A stretch of 64,000 bases of DNA, taken from positions 620,001-684,000 of the forward strand of contig UCMW01000007.1 of assembly GCA_900473745.1 (NCBI GenBank), in the 5' to 3' direction. The notes beneath the pieces were generated by a model. That model saw nothing but the letters and a program-made list of their open reading frames with translations. It had not been told where the DNA came from and searched no databases. Each line of letters opens with the position of its first letter. Positions within the stretch are counted from its first letter, which is position 1. Of this stretch, positions 25,446 through 34,365 are shown in pieces. The position numbers and the translations under genes are program-made. The stretch comes from Hyphomicrobiales bacterium (GTDB taxonomy: Bacteria; Pseudomonadota; Alphaproteobacteria; Rhizobiales; Rhizobiaceae).

Positions 25446-26576
25446 TTATTCGGCGGCCGTTACGGACGCGGGAAGGTCAAGGGTGCGCCAATCGATGCGC
25501 CGCTCCAGAGCCTGGCCATCGGCATCGAAGAGATGGCAGTCAGCCGCCATGATGCCCGTCGTCATAGGCTGCTCCGCACGCACCGGGGCAGAACCCGGCA
25601 AAAGCGCGCAATAGGCTTCGCCATTTGGCAGCGTGGCGTAAGCGATCGTGTTGATGCCGAGCCGTTCGATGACGTAGGGCGTGACCACGATATTGATGTC
25701 GCCATCGGAGAGTCGTGTATGCTCCGGCCGGATGCCGAGCGTCAGCGTCTGGCCCACGAGGTCCGATCGCGCATCGACAGGGATCAGCGCCGTCTGCCCT
25801 TCGTAGGAAATCGTCACGCCGATCGCATCGACGCCGACACAGGTGACGGGCACGAAGTTCATCTTCGGATTGCCGATGAAGCCGGCAACGAAGGTATTCT
25901 GCGGCTTGTGATAGAGCTCCAGCGGGGCGCCGACCTGGGCGATATTGCCGGCATTCAGCACCACGATCCGGTCGGCCATGGTCATGGCCTCGATCTGGTC
26001 ATGGGTGACGTAGATCATGGTCGCTTCGAGGTCGCGATGCAGCTTGGTCAGCTCGATGCGCATGTCGGCGCGAAGCGCTGCATCGAGGTTGGAGAGTGGT
26101 TCGTCAAAGAGAAAGATCTTCGGTTCGCGCACGATGGCGCGGCCGATGGCGACGCGCTGGCGCTGGCCGCCGGAAAGCTGGCCCGGGCGTTGCTGCAGGC
26201 GTTGATCGAGCTGCAGGATCTTGGCGACGGCGCCCACCTTTTCGCGGATCGTCTCCTCGGACAGCTTCTCGACGCGCAGCGGAAAGGCGATGTTCTCGAA
26301 CACCGACATGTGCGGATAGAGCGCATAGGACTGGAAGACCATGGCGATGCCGCGCTCGACTGGCGGCTTGTCGTTCACCCGCTCGCCATCGATGACGATG
26401 TCACCGTCGGTCGTGTCATCAAGGCCCGCGATCATGCGCAGCAGCGTGGACTTGCCGCAACCGGACGGCCCGACGAAAACGACGAACTCGCCGTCCTTCA
26501 CCTCGAGATCGACACCCTTGATGACCTCGAAATGTCCGTACGACTTGCGCACCTTTTTCAGAAATAGCTGACCCAC
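25446..26576 (-). CDS. Sugar ABC transporter ATP-binding protein (MalK/UgpC type)
   Basis: 376 residues from a GTG at 26576. Walker A GPSGCGKST at residues 36-44, signature LSGGQRQR, Walker B IFLFDEPLSNLDA and switch His (VTHDQ). A C-terminal OB/TOBE domain of about 140 residues is typical of ATPases serving CUT1 sugar importers. It is the last gene of the set Gfo/Idh, two permeases, binding protein, ATPase; gap to the binding-protein gene is 99 bp and holds a strong hairpin. Sugar specificity cannot be read from it. Confidence 0.92.
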   Translation of the reverse strand: MGQLFLKKVRKSYGHFEVIKGVDLEVKDGEFVVFVGPSGCGKSTLLRMIAGLDDTTDGDIVIDGERVNDKPPVERGIAMVFQSYALYPHMSVFENIAFPLRVEKLSEETIREKVGAVAKILQLDQRLQQRPGQLSGGQRQRVAIGRAIVREPKIFLFDEPLSNLDAALRADMRIELTKLHRDLEATMIYVTHDQIEAMTMADRIVVLNAGNIAQVGAPLELYHKPQNTFVAGFIGNPKMNFVPVTCVGVDAIGVTISYEGQTALIPVDARSDLVGQTLTLGIRPEHTRLSDGDINIVVTPYVIERLGINTIAYATLPNGEAYCALLPGSAPVRAEQPMTTGIMAADCHLFDADGQALERRIDWRTLDLPASVTAAE

Positions 26577-26633
26577 GACCCTCAGTCTCCATTGCCGGTC
26601 CTGTAGCGACCGGCCAAACCCGCTTGATGAATT

Positions 26634-26657
26634 CCGCGGGCCGAAGGCGGCCCGCGG
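26634..26657 (-). other. Intra-operon hairpin between binding-protein and ATPase genes
   Basis: CCGCGGGCC (26634-26642) pairs perfectly with GGCCCGCGG (26649-26657) over a 6-base loop. No T-tract follows on the minus strand, so it is probably an mRNA 3'-end stabiliser or partial terminator that raises binding-protein output over ATPase output. Confidence 0.65.
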
Positions 26658-26675
26658 AGCCTCGGTCGCCCGAGA

Positions 26676-27896
26676 TTATTTGTACTGCTCGAGTTCGCCG
26701 GCAGCCTTCTTCAGGGCATCGGCCGGTTCGGCCTTGCCGGTGACGACCGACTGGACCATCTCGATCATGACGTTCTGGAAGCCCTTGTAGTCGGTGAAGA
26801 GCGGTTCTGGACCGCCATAGGCGATACCGTCGATGAACGGCTTCCAGAAGGGCTCGTTGGCGACGAACTGATCGACGACGGCGCCAGGACGAAGCGGGGT
26901 GAGGCCAGCGCCGCCCTGCAGTTCGTATTCATGCTGGATGTCGGTCGAGGTGATGTACTTGGCGAATTCCGTCGCCTTTTCTTCCACGCCCGAACCCGAG
27001 AAGATTGCGAGGCTGTCGGTGATCAGGAGCGTGCCTTCACCTTTGGCCGACGGGCCGCGCGGCAGCGGCGCAACGCCCCAGTTGACCTTGGTATCCTTAA
27101 GGCGGTAGGCGGCACCCGAACCGGCCTGGATCATGCCGACCTTGCCGTCGAGGAAGATGGCGCGGATTTCGTTCTGCTCATAGGCAGTCGCACCTTCGAC
27201 GGAGTAAGGCGTGATGTCCTTGTAAGCCTGCAGGGCGGCCAGAACTTCCGGGCTGTCGATGACGATCTTGTCGCCGTCGATGACCTTGCCGTTGTTGGTG
27301 TAAACCCAGTGCATGAACTGGTGCATGGTGTTGTCGAAGGTCTTGGCCGGAAGGCCGTAACCGGCCGTACCGGTCTTTTCCTTGATCTGCTTGGCGAATT
27401 CGATTTCTTCTGCCCAGGTCTTCGGCGGGGTTTCCGGGTCGAGGCCGGCGGCCTTGAACAAGTCCTTGTTCCAGTAGAGCGCCTTGGTCGAGAAGGCGAC
27501 CGGAACGCCCCACTGGGTGTCTTCAAAGGTCACGGTGTCGACGATGTTCGGGTAGTAAGAGGCTTTCTCCTCATCCGTCATCGGAACCGGAACGATGAGT
27601 TCGTTCTGCGCAAATTCCTTCAGCGTGCGCGAGCCGACATAGGCCATGGCAACGGGTGTGCCCGCAACGGCGAGCGTGGTGGCCTTGTCCTGGCACTGTT
27701 CCCAGCCGACGACTTCAGGCTTGACCTTCCAGCCGGCATTCTTGCCTTCCCATTCGGCAATGTACTTCTCGTGGATCGGGTCGATCTTGTCGCCGCAATA
27801 GATCCAGCTGATTTCCTGGTCGGCCGCCAGCGTGGTGAGCGCCGAGCTGGCGAGCAGGGCGAATGAGCCCGCGAGCATGGTCAGTTTTCTTGTCAT
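26676..27896 (-). CDS. Sugar ABC transporter substrate-binding protein (family 1)
   Basis: 406 residues from the ATG at 27896 with AAAGGGGA upstream. Signal peptide at residues 1-24 ending TTLAA. The mature protein is a CUT1-type extracellular binding protein (GVPVAFSTKALYWNKDLFKAAGLDPETPP-type middle region, FLDGKVGMIQAGSG, GGAGLTPLR near the C-terminus). Works in the periplasm with the two permeases encoded upstream. The amino-sugar genes divergent from this operon suggest an N-acetylhexosamine or chito-oligosaccharide ligand, an inference from context only. Confidence 0.9.
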   Translation of the reverse strand: MTRKLTMLAGSFALLASSALTTLAADQEISWIYCGDKIDPIHEKYIAEWEGKNAGWKVKPEVVGWEQCQDKATTLAVAGTPVAMAYVGSRTLKEFAQNELIVPVPMTDEEKASYYPNIVDTVTFEDTQWGVPVAFSTKALYWNKDLFKAAGLDPETPPKTWAEEIEFAKQIKEKTGTAGYGLPAKTFDNTMHQFMHWVYTNNGKVIDGDKIVIDSPEVLAALQAYKDITPYSVEGATAYEQNEIRAIFLDGKVGMIQAGSGAAYRLKDTKVNWGVAPLPRGPSAKGEGTLLITDSLAIFSGSGVEEKATEFAKYITSTDIQHEYELQGGAGLTPLRPGAVVDQFVANEPFWKPFIDGIAYGGPEPLFTDYKGFQNVMIEMVQSVVTGKAEPADALKKAAGELEQYK

Positions 27897-27960
27897 CGAT
27901 AGTTCCCCTTTGTTGACAGGTTGAAAGCGTCCGGTTGGCCCGAATTTTGATTGGCAGCCC

Positions 27961-28821
27961 CTATTTTACCGCGCCGGCGGTTAGCCCGCTGACGAGGTAG
28001 CGCTGCAGGAAGAAGATCACGATCATGGCGGGTGCGATCCCGACGAAGCTCGCCGCCATCAACTCGTTCCAGATGACCTCCTGGCGACCGAAATAGGCGA
28101 AGAGGCCGATCGGCAACGGCATGTATTCGGTCTTGGAGTTGAAGGTCAGCGCGAAGATGAACTGCTGGGCATAGGCGCCGATGAAGGTGGTGATGGCGAC
28201 GACGGCAATACCCGGCATGGCGAGCGGCAGGACCACCCGGCGGAAGGTGTAGAAATAGCCTGCACCATCGACATAGGCCGCCTCCTCCAGCTCGCGCGGA
28301 ATCCGCATCATGTACGTCCGCAAGAGCCAGATGGCCGACGGAATGAGGAAGGCGACACCGGGCACGATCATCGCGAAATAGGTGTTCAGCACGCCCATCG
28401 ACCGCATCAGCCGGAAGAGCGGGATGAGCAGCACGGCACCCGAGAACATGTTGACCGCGAGGAAGGCTGCAAGCAACTGGCCGCGACCCCGGAACTCAAA
28501 GCGGGCGAAGGCGTAGGCCGCCGGCACCACGAGGATCAGCACGACGACAGTCGCGATCGTCGAGATGAAGAAGGAGTTGAAGATGTAGCGGGCAAAGCCT
28601 GGCACGCTGTCCCACATGGTGACGTAGGCATCGAACGAACCGTTCTCAGGGAAGAAGCGATAAGGCGAGGAGAAGAGCTGGCTGAGCGGCTTCAGCGACA
28701 CCAGAAAACCTTCGACGAAGGGCGCGAGCACGAAGGTCAGGAAAAGCGCGATACCCGCATAGATGCCGACCAGTTCGTACCAGCGATAGCGATTGATCAG
28801 GGCTGTCTTGTCGTAGCTCAT
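27961..28821 (-). CDS. Sugar ABC transporter permease (MalG/UgpE type)
   Basis: 286 residues from the ATG at 28821, overlapping the upstream permease stop (ATGA). Six membrane segments with the permease EAA loop ELEEAAYVDGAGYFYTFRRVVLPLAMPG around residues 190-217. The C-terminus ends in the usual SGLTAGAVK. A longer open frame to 29211 lies inside the other permease gene and is rejected. Forms the channel with the product of the gene at 28818-29702. Confidence 0.92.
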   Translation of the reverse strand: MSYDKTALINRYRWYELVGIYAGIALFLTFVLAPFVEGFLVSLKPLSQLFSSPYRFFPENGSFDAYVTMWDSVPGFARYIFNSFFISTIATVVVLILVVPAAYAFARFEFRGRGQLLAAFLAVNMFSGAVLLIPLFRLMRSMGVLNTYFAMIVPGVAFLIPSAIWLLRTYMMRIPRELEEAAYVDGAGYFYTFRRVVLPLAMPGIAVVAITTFIGAYAQQFIFALTFNSKTEYMPLPIGLFAYFGRQEVIWNELMAASFVGIAPAMIVIFFLQRYLVSGLTAGAVK

Positions 28822-29702
28822 CGGGCATGCTCCTGCGAGAGACGGCTGGTCACGCGGAAATAGGCGAAGCAGAAGATCGAGAGGAAGATGCAGATCAGGA
28901 CCGCCCGGGCGGCACCCTCCCCGTATTTCTTCGAGCCGATCGCGGTGTGATAGGTGTCGATGATCATCGTGGTGGTCTCGCCGCTCGGCCCCCCGCGCGT
29001 CAGGATCCAGATGATGTCGAAGGAATTGAAGGTCGCGATCAGAGACAGCATCGACATGGTGATCATCGCGGGCAGGATCAGCGGCAGGGTGATGCGACGG
29101 AAGCGATAGAAACGTCCGGCCCCATCGGTCCAGGCGGCCTCGTAAAGATCCTGCGGGATCGCCTGCATGGCAGCCAGCATGTAGAGCGTCACCATCGGCA
29201 CGCCGATCCACACATCGGTAAAGATGGTCGCCCAGAAGGCGGTCGATCCATAGGCCAGGAAGGCGACGGGACCATCGACTACGCCAGTGCGCTGGAGCAC
29301 GCCGGAGATCATGCCGAACTGACCGTTATACATCCAGCCCCACATGAAGATGCCGATTGCCATCGGCACGATCCACGGCGGCATCGTGAGCACCCGGAAG
29401 AGCGTCCGGCCGGGCACGGCCGTGTTCAGCATGGCAGCGCCGAAGGTGCCGATGATCATCTTGATCGACACCGAAAAGAAGGTCCAGATGAAAGTCCTGA
29501 TGATGACGGTCGCGAAAGTATCGTTGAAGATCTTCTCGTAATTCACCCAGCCCACCCAGTTCGTCGTCTTCTTGAGCGACGCATCGGTGAACGAGAGAAC
29601 GAATGTTTGTACCAGTGGGTAGGCGACGATGACGGCGATATAGAGAAGGGCCGGCGCGATCAGCAGCCAGGCAAAGATGATAGCGCTTCGGCGAGCTTGC
29701 AT
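28818..29702 (-). CDS. Sugar ABC transporter permease (MalF/UgpA type)
   Basis: 294 residues from the ATG at 29702, with AAGGGAG upstream. Six membrane segments; EAA loop DLYEAAWTDGAGRFYRFRRITLPLILPA at about 210-237. Second in the operon, 12 bp after the Gfo/Idh stop. Membrane partner of the downstream permease. Confidence 0.92.
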   Translation of the reverse strand: MQARRSAIIFAWLLIAPALLYIAVIVAYPLVQTFVLSFTDASLKKTTNWVGWVNYEKIFNDTFATVIIRTFIWTFFSVSIKMIIGTFGAAMLNTAVPGRTLFRVLTMPPWIVPMAIGIFMWGWMYNGQFGMISGVLQRTGVVDGPVAFLAYGSTAFWATIFTDVWIGVPMVTLYMLAAMQAIPQDLYEAAWTDGAGRFYRFRRITLPLILPAMITMSMLSLIATFNSFDIIWILTRGGPSGETTTMIIDTYHTAIGSKKYGEGAARAVLICIFLSIFCFAYFRVTSRLSQEHAR

Positions 29703-29714
29703 CCGACCGCTCCC

Positions 29715-30899
29715 TTAAGCCGACCGAGCGCGGGCGGGCGCGTCCGACGTACCGTGCAGGCAGCCATCGAACTTCTCCCAGACCGGCTTCAGATCGACAA
29801 CCTTGCGGGCAAGCCGCGCCTCATCCATGGCAAGCGCCAGAATGCCGGCTTCGAGCGCATCGATGGCGGACACCGGCTGCTTCGCACCCGTCTGCACAAA
29901 GGCGATCACGTCTTCGGCCATCTGCTCGTCGGCGCCGTAGTGCTGCGACAGCGAGGACGGCGCCTTGTAGGTGTTGGCGATCACCTTCTCATTGGTGCGG
30001 GCGTCATGCACATCCATGAACCCACGCACGAAATCGCCTTCCGCCATGCCCTTCGAGCCGATGACGCAGAAGCGGCGGAACTCGTCAGGGACGTTGAGAT
30101 TGGTATGGAACGTCATCGACACGCCGTTCTCGTATTCGACGATCGCGGTCTGGAAATCGATGATGTCGCCGTCGCTGTCGAACACCTTGTCGGAGCCCTG
30201 CCAGCCGCTCGGCTTGCGGTGATAGACGTTGAGGTCGTTGATACCTTCTGCCTCAGGCGCATTTTCCGGCACGAAGCTCTTGCGACCGCCAAAGCTCGCA
30301 ACAAAGCGCGGACGGGCACCGACCACGCCGTTGTAAAGGTCGAGGTCGTGGCAGCATTTTTCCAGCATGAAACCACCGGCGTAGCGGCCGTACCGGCGCC
30401 AGTCGCGCATGAAGAAGGCGCCGTGATAGGGCTGGATGTGCTCCGATGCCTCGATCGAGACGACATTGCCGAGACGCCCCTCTTCCTGCGCCTTGCGGAG
30501 ATCGCGGTAGAGCGGCGAATAGCGCAAGACAAGACCGACCAGCAGACGATCATGGCCATACGTATTCAGCAGCGAGGCGAGCGCATAGCTTTCCTCGATG
30601 CTGGTGACGATCGGCTTTTCGGTGAAGACGGTCAGGCCAGCTTCGAGGCCGAGACGGATATGGTCGAGATGCAGGTGGTTCGGCGAACCAATCATCAGGA
30701 GATCGAAACTTTCGCCAGCGATCAGAGCTTCTGGGGCGTCATAGACCTTGCCGGCAGAGATACCATGCTCGTCGAGCGTTGCCATGCCGGCTGGCGCCGG
30801 ATCGACGTAGCCAACGATCTCGAAGCTCGGATCAATCTCCTTGAACACCCGACCCAGATATCCAAGACGGAATCCGAGTCCGATAACCGCGACCTTCAT
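29715..30899 (-). CDS. Gfo/Idh/MocA-family oxidoreductase
   Basis: 394 residues from the ATG at 30899. N-terminal Rossmann fold with VIGLGFRLGYLG near residues 5-16, then FTEKPI at about 95, the family motif with the catalytic-site lysine; a large C-terminal beta domain follows (GGFMLEKCCHDLDLYNGVVG with the conserved His). These enzymes oxidise or epimerise sugars with NAD(P). First gene of the sugar ABC operon, so it probably modifies the imported sugar after entry. Confidence 0.9.
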   Translation of the reverse strand: MKVAVIGLGFRLGYLGRVFKEIDPSFEIVGYVDPAPAGMATLDEHGISAGKVYDAPEALIAGESFDLLMIGSPNHLHLDHIRLGLEAGLTVFTEKPIVTSIEESYALASLLNTYGHDRLLVGLVLRYSPLYRDLRKAQEEGRLGNVVSIEASEHIQPYHGAFFMRDWRRYGRYAGGFMLEKCCHDLDLYNGVVGARPRFVASFGGRKSFVPENAPEAEGINDLNVYHRKPSGWQGSDKVFDSDGDIIDFQTAIVEYENGVSMTFHTNLNVPDEFRRFCVIGSKGMAEGDFVRGFMDVHDARTNEKVIANTYKAPSSLSQHYGADEQMAEDVIAFVQTGAKQPVSAIDALEAGILALAMDEARLARKVVDLKPVWEKFDGCLHGTSDAPARARSA

Positions 30900-31382
30900 G
30901 ATGCATTCCCCTGCTTTCGTAATTATTTTTCGCAGACTGCGTCAATTTTCCAATATCGTCAACACGGGAAGCAAAAATCCAACTGTTGATGAAAATAGTT
31001 TTCATGACTGCCTACGATGTTGAATCAAGAGCCGAAACGCCGGGGCCTGCAGTCGCAACTCGTCCTGTCGCGGAAGAAGACGCAGAGGCTTTGGATTGGG
31101 CTCCTCTCCAATCGTTAATTTAAGATACCAAAACTAGTCCAATCGTAAAGCTAGATCTGTTAAAATTAGGGGATAAATAGCCAAATTCCTGTTTTTACGA
31201 CGATATTTCTACGTTTCGACATGAATGCACGTATCAACTTCAAAACCATTTGCGAAATAGGTTTCTGGTTGGTATTGTTTTGCCAAAGACCACCGAGGGG
31301 ACGGAAACATGCAGACACCAATGACGGAATGCGCAATTGCCGTCCGCTTGCGGGCTGTCCGCCATTTGGGCAGTGAAGCCGC
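30900..31382. promoter_or_regulatory. 483-bp divergent intergenic region with repeat motifs
   Basis: AT-rich region between the Gfo/Idh operon and the GntR/nag-type operon; no convincing gene seen in it. It contains a perfect dyad TGAAAA-TAG-TTTTCA (30990-31004), a dyad GATTGG (31094-31099) with CCAATC (31108-31113), and a direct repeat CCAATCGT at 31108-31115 and 31139-31146, 31 bp or about three helical turns apart. These are plausible sites for the adjacent GntR or the RpiR regulator. Confidence 0.5.
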
Positions 31383-32150
31383 ATGACCACAGCCCTCCCC
31401 CTTGAACAACTTCAGTCCGTCCGCGGCGGACCGCTTTACGTCAAGCTGCGAAAGATGATCGAGGACGCGGTCGCCTCGGGTCGCCTGAAGCACGGCGATG
31501 CCTTGCCGGCCGAGCGCGATATTGCCGAAGCGGCAGACATCAGCCGTGTGACGGTGCGCAAGGCGATCGATGAACTGGTGGAAGAAGGCCTGCTCGTCCG
31601 CCGTCGTGGGTCCGGCACCTTTGTCGTCAAGCCTGTGCCGCGCATGCAGCAACCGCTGAGCCAGTTGACCTCCTTCACTGAAGACATGCGCCGGCGTGGC
31701 ATGGTTGCCGGCTCGCGCTGGTTGGGACGTGGCCTGTTTTACCCGACGGCCGAAGAAACCATGATGCTCGGCCTCGTCAGCGGTGCACGTGTCGCCCGCA
31801 TCGATCGCCTGAGAACCGCCAACGACATGCCGATCGCGCTCGAACGCACCAGCCTGCCCGACGACCTGCTGCCGGACCCGGACAGAATAGAGGATTCGCT
31901 CTACCTCTGCCTGCTGGACGCCGGCATCCGTCCTGTGCGGGCTAACCAGCGCATCTCGGCTGTCCTGCTGACGGATGAAGAAACCAAGCTGCTCGGCGTC
32001 CCACCCGGCTCGGCAGCACTCTCGGTGCAGCGAATTGCCTATCTCGAAACCGGCCGCGTGATGGAAATGTCGCGCGCGCTTTATCGCAGCGACGCCTATG
32101 ATCTGGTCGCCGAACTCGGCATTGGCTCGCCCATGAAGCCTCAAGACTGA
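31383..32150 (+). CDS. GntR/HutC-family regulator (NagR/DasR-like)
   Basis: 255 residues. N-terminal GntR winged HTH (about 15-80: GPLYVKLRKMIEDAV, LPAERDIAEAADISRVTVRKAIDELV) and C-terminal UTRA ligand-binding domain (about 95-245: QPLSQLTSFTEDMRRRG, MEMSRALYRSDAYDLV). HutC members next to nagA/nagB genes usually sense glucosamine-6-phosphate or N-acetylglucosamine-6-phosphate. It heads the operon with the SIS deaminase, nagA and ROK kinase genes, 11 bp before the next gene. Confidence 0.88.
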   Translation: MTTALPLEQLQSVRGGPLYVKLRKMIEDAVASGRLKHGDALPAERDIAEAADISRVTVRKAIDELVEEGLLVRRRGSGTFVVKPVPRMQQPLSQLTSFTEDMRRRGMVAGSRWLGRGLFYPTAEETMMLGLVSGARVARIDRLRTANDMPIALERTSLPDDLLPDPDRIEDSLYLCLLDAGIRPVRANQRISAVLLTDEETKLLGVPPGSAALSVQRIAYLETGRVMEMSRALYRSDAYDLVAELGIGSPMKPQD

Positions 32151-32161
32151 AAGCGCGTGAC

Positions 32162-33184
32162 ATGACCACCAAGATGCGTGAGGAGATCGACGAGATCCCC
32201 GCAGCCGCCGCCCGATTGCTGGACAGTTCCAGAACCGTGATATCAGACGCGGCGAACGCGCTACGCGACAAGGACCCAGGCGTCGTCGTCACGATCGCCC
32301 GCGGCTCGTCCGACCATGCGGCATACTTCCTGAAATATGCAATCGAGCTGCAGATGGGCCTGCCGGTCGCCTCACTCGGGCCGTCGCTCGCCTCGATCTA
32401 CGAGACCCCGATGAAACTCGGCAAGGCCGCTGCCTTTGCCGTGTCGCAGTCCGGGGCAAGCCCCGATATCGTCGCTATGGCCAGAGGTGCCCGCGATGGC
32501 GGCGCGACCACGGTGAGCCTGGTCAACACCCTGCCTTCGCCGCTCGCAGACGCCGCAACCTTCGCCATAGACATCAAGGCGGGTCCTGAAATCGCGGTCG
32601 CCGCTACCAAGTCCTTCGTCAATTCAATCGTGGCCGGCCTTGCCATCCTTGCAAGCTGGAGCCGTGATGATGCGTTGACCCGCGCCGTCGATACCCTGCC
32701 CGAGCACTTCGACAAGGCACTCGCTCTCGACTGGAGCGCACTGCTCGAGCCGCTGAAATCGGCCGACTCCCTCTACATGCTCGGCCGCGGCCCGGCACTT
32801 GCCATCGCAGCCGAAGCCGCACTCAAGTGCAAGGAAACGTGCGAACTGCACGCCGAGGCCTATTCTTCCGCCGAAGTCTTGCACGGCCCGGTCTCGATCG
32901 TCGGCCGCAATTTCCCCGTCGTCGCCTTTGCCGCGCGCGACAAGGCCGAAGCCTCGATAGCCGGTACCGTCTCGAAGCTCGCGGCCAGCAATGCCACCTG
33001 CTTCATCACCTCGGATCAGGCGACGGCCGGCCACAAGCTGCCTTTCATCGCAACAGGACATCCGATCACAGATGCGCTGGCCCTGATCGTTCCCTATTAT
33101 GGCTTTATCGAATCCCTCTCCCGTGCCCGCGGCTTCAATCCCGACAAGCCGGTCGCACTGAAGAAAGTCACCGAGACCCAATGA
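32162..33184 (+). CDS. SIS-type glucosamine-6-phosphate deaminase (NagB-II-like)
   Basis: 340 residues with two SIS domains (about 35-165: IARGSSDHAAYFLKYAIE, SQSGASPD; about 200-330: MLGRGPALAIAAEAALKCKETC). It corresponds to the isomerase half of GlmS without a glutamine amidotransferase domain. NagB-II enzymes convert GlcN-6-P to fructose-6-P and ammonia; related AgaS proteins act on galactosamine-6-P. Its stop overlaps the nagA start (ATGA), which supports an N-acetylhexosamine pathway. Confidence 0.85.
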   Translation: MTTKMREEIDEIPAAAARLLDSSRTVISDAANALRDKDPGVVVTIARGSSDHAAYFLKYAIELQMGLPVASLGPSLASIYETPMKLGKAAAFAVSQSGASPDIVAMARGARDGGATTVSLVNTLPSPLADAATFAIDIKAGPEIAVAATKSFVNSIVAGLAILASWSRDDALTRAVDTLPEHFDKALALDWSALLEPLKSADSLYMLGRGPALAIAAEAALKCKETCELHAEAYSSAEVLHGPVSIVGRNFPVVAFAARDKAEASIAGTVSKLAASNATCFITSDQATAGHKLPFIATGHPITDALALIVPYYGFIESLSRARGFNPDKPVALKKVTETQ

Positions 33185-34365
33185 GACAAGCCTTCGCCAT
33201 CACAGCAAGCCGCATCTTCGATGGGCACACGTTCCACGAGGAAGCAGCACTCGTGGTCGAGAACGGCCGTGTGAAGGCTGTTGTCGCCAGAGCCGACTTG
33301 CCCTCCGCAATTGTCAGGCAGGATATAGGCGATGCGCTGATTGCACCCGGCTTCATCGACCTGCAGGTGAATGGCGGCGGCGGCGTGCTGTTCAACAACG
33401 ATCCCACGCTCTCGGGAATCCGCAAGATCTGCGAGGCCCATGCCCGCTATGGCACGACGGCTCTGATGGTCACGCTGATCACCGATGCGCACGAGATCAA
33501 GCGGGAAGCGATCACCGCTGGCGAGGCCGCCGCCAAAGCCGGGGAGCCGGGCTATCTTGGCCTGCATCTCGAAGGTCCGCATCTCTCGATCGCCCGCAAG
33601 GGCACCCATGATCCGGCCCTGATCCGCCCGATGACCGAAACCGATCTCGACTATCTCGTCGAACAGGCATCACGTTTCGGCATTCCGATGATCACCGTGG
33701 CACCGGAGAGTGTCACACCGGATCAGGTCCATCGCCTGGTTCAGGCCGGCTACCGCGTCAGTCTCGGCCACACGGATACGAGCTGCGCCAGCGTCGGGGC
33801 CTATGTCGAAGCAGGCGCCACACTCGTCACCCATCTCTTCAACGCCATGAGCCCGCTCGGCAATCGGGAGCCCGGCCTCGTGGGTGCTGCCCTCACCTCG
33901 CCGATCCTCCATTGCGGCCTGATCGCCGACGGTTTCCACGTCGATCCCGTCACCATGAAGATCGCGCTCGCCGCCAAGACCGGCCTCGCCCACATCTTCC
34001 TCGTGACCGATGCCATGTCGACCATTGGCTCTGATGAGACAAGCTTCGACCTGAACGGCCGGACCGTCTACCGCCGCGATGGCCGGCTGACCCTCGCCGA
34101 TGGAACGCTTGCCGGCGCCGATATCGACATGCTCTCCTGCGTCCGTTACGTGCACGAAAAGCTTGGGCAGCCATTGGAAGAGGCGCTTCGCATGGCGTCG
34201 CTCTATCCCGCTGAAGCCATTGGCGCCAAGACCAAGGGAAGCTTGGCCGCAGGGCAGGATGCCGACTTCATCGTGCTCGGTCCGGATCTCGACATCCACT
34301 CGACCTGGATCGCCGGCAGTTGCGTCTTCGCCGAGGGCGCAGAACCGAGCCGGGCCATCGCATGA
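33181..34365 (+). CDS. nagA: N-acetylglucosamine-6-phosphate deacetylase
   Basis: 394 residues from the ATG at 33181, overlapping the upstream stop. Amidohydrolase fold: APGFIDLQVNGGGG, metal-site LHLEGPHLS (Glu), LGHTDTSC and THLFNAMSPLGNREPG (His residues), and the catalytic Asp in FLVTDAMS. Removes acetate from GlcNAc-6-P. Coupled by ATGA overlaps to the deaminase gene before and the ROK kinase gene after, so the phosphorylation-deacetylation-deamination steps are encoded in one unit. Confidence 0.93.
   Translation: MRQAFAITASRIFDGHTFHEEAALVVENGRVKAVVARADLPSAIVRQDIGDALIAPGFIDLQVNGGGGVLFNNDPTLSGIRKICEAHARYGTTALMVTLITDAHEIKREAITAGEAAAKAGEPGYLGLHLEGPHLSIARKGTHDPALIRPMTETDLDYLVEQASRFGIPMITVAPESVTPDQVHRLVQAGYRVSLGHTDTSCASVGAYVEAGATLVTHLFNAMSPLGNREPGLVGAALTSPILHCGLIADGFHVDPVTMKIALAAKTGLAHIFLVTDAMSTIGSDETSFDLNGRTVYRRDGRLTLADGTLAGADIDMLSCVRYVHEKLGQPLEEALRMASLYPAEAIGAKTKGSLAAGQDADFIVLGPDLDIHSTWIAGSCVFAEGAEPSRAIA

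Noticed and set aside
28827..30989. 720-codon open frame on the plus strand opposite the permease and Gfo/Idh genes
   Set aside because: It spans two well-supported genes antisense, gives low-complexity charged sequence and contains no family motif.
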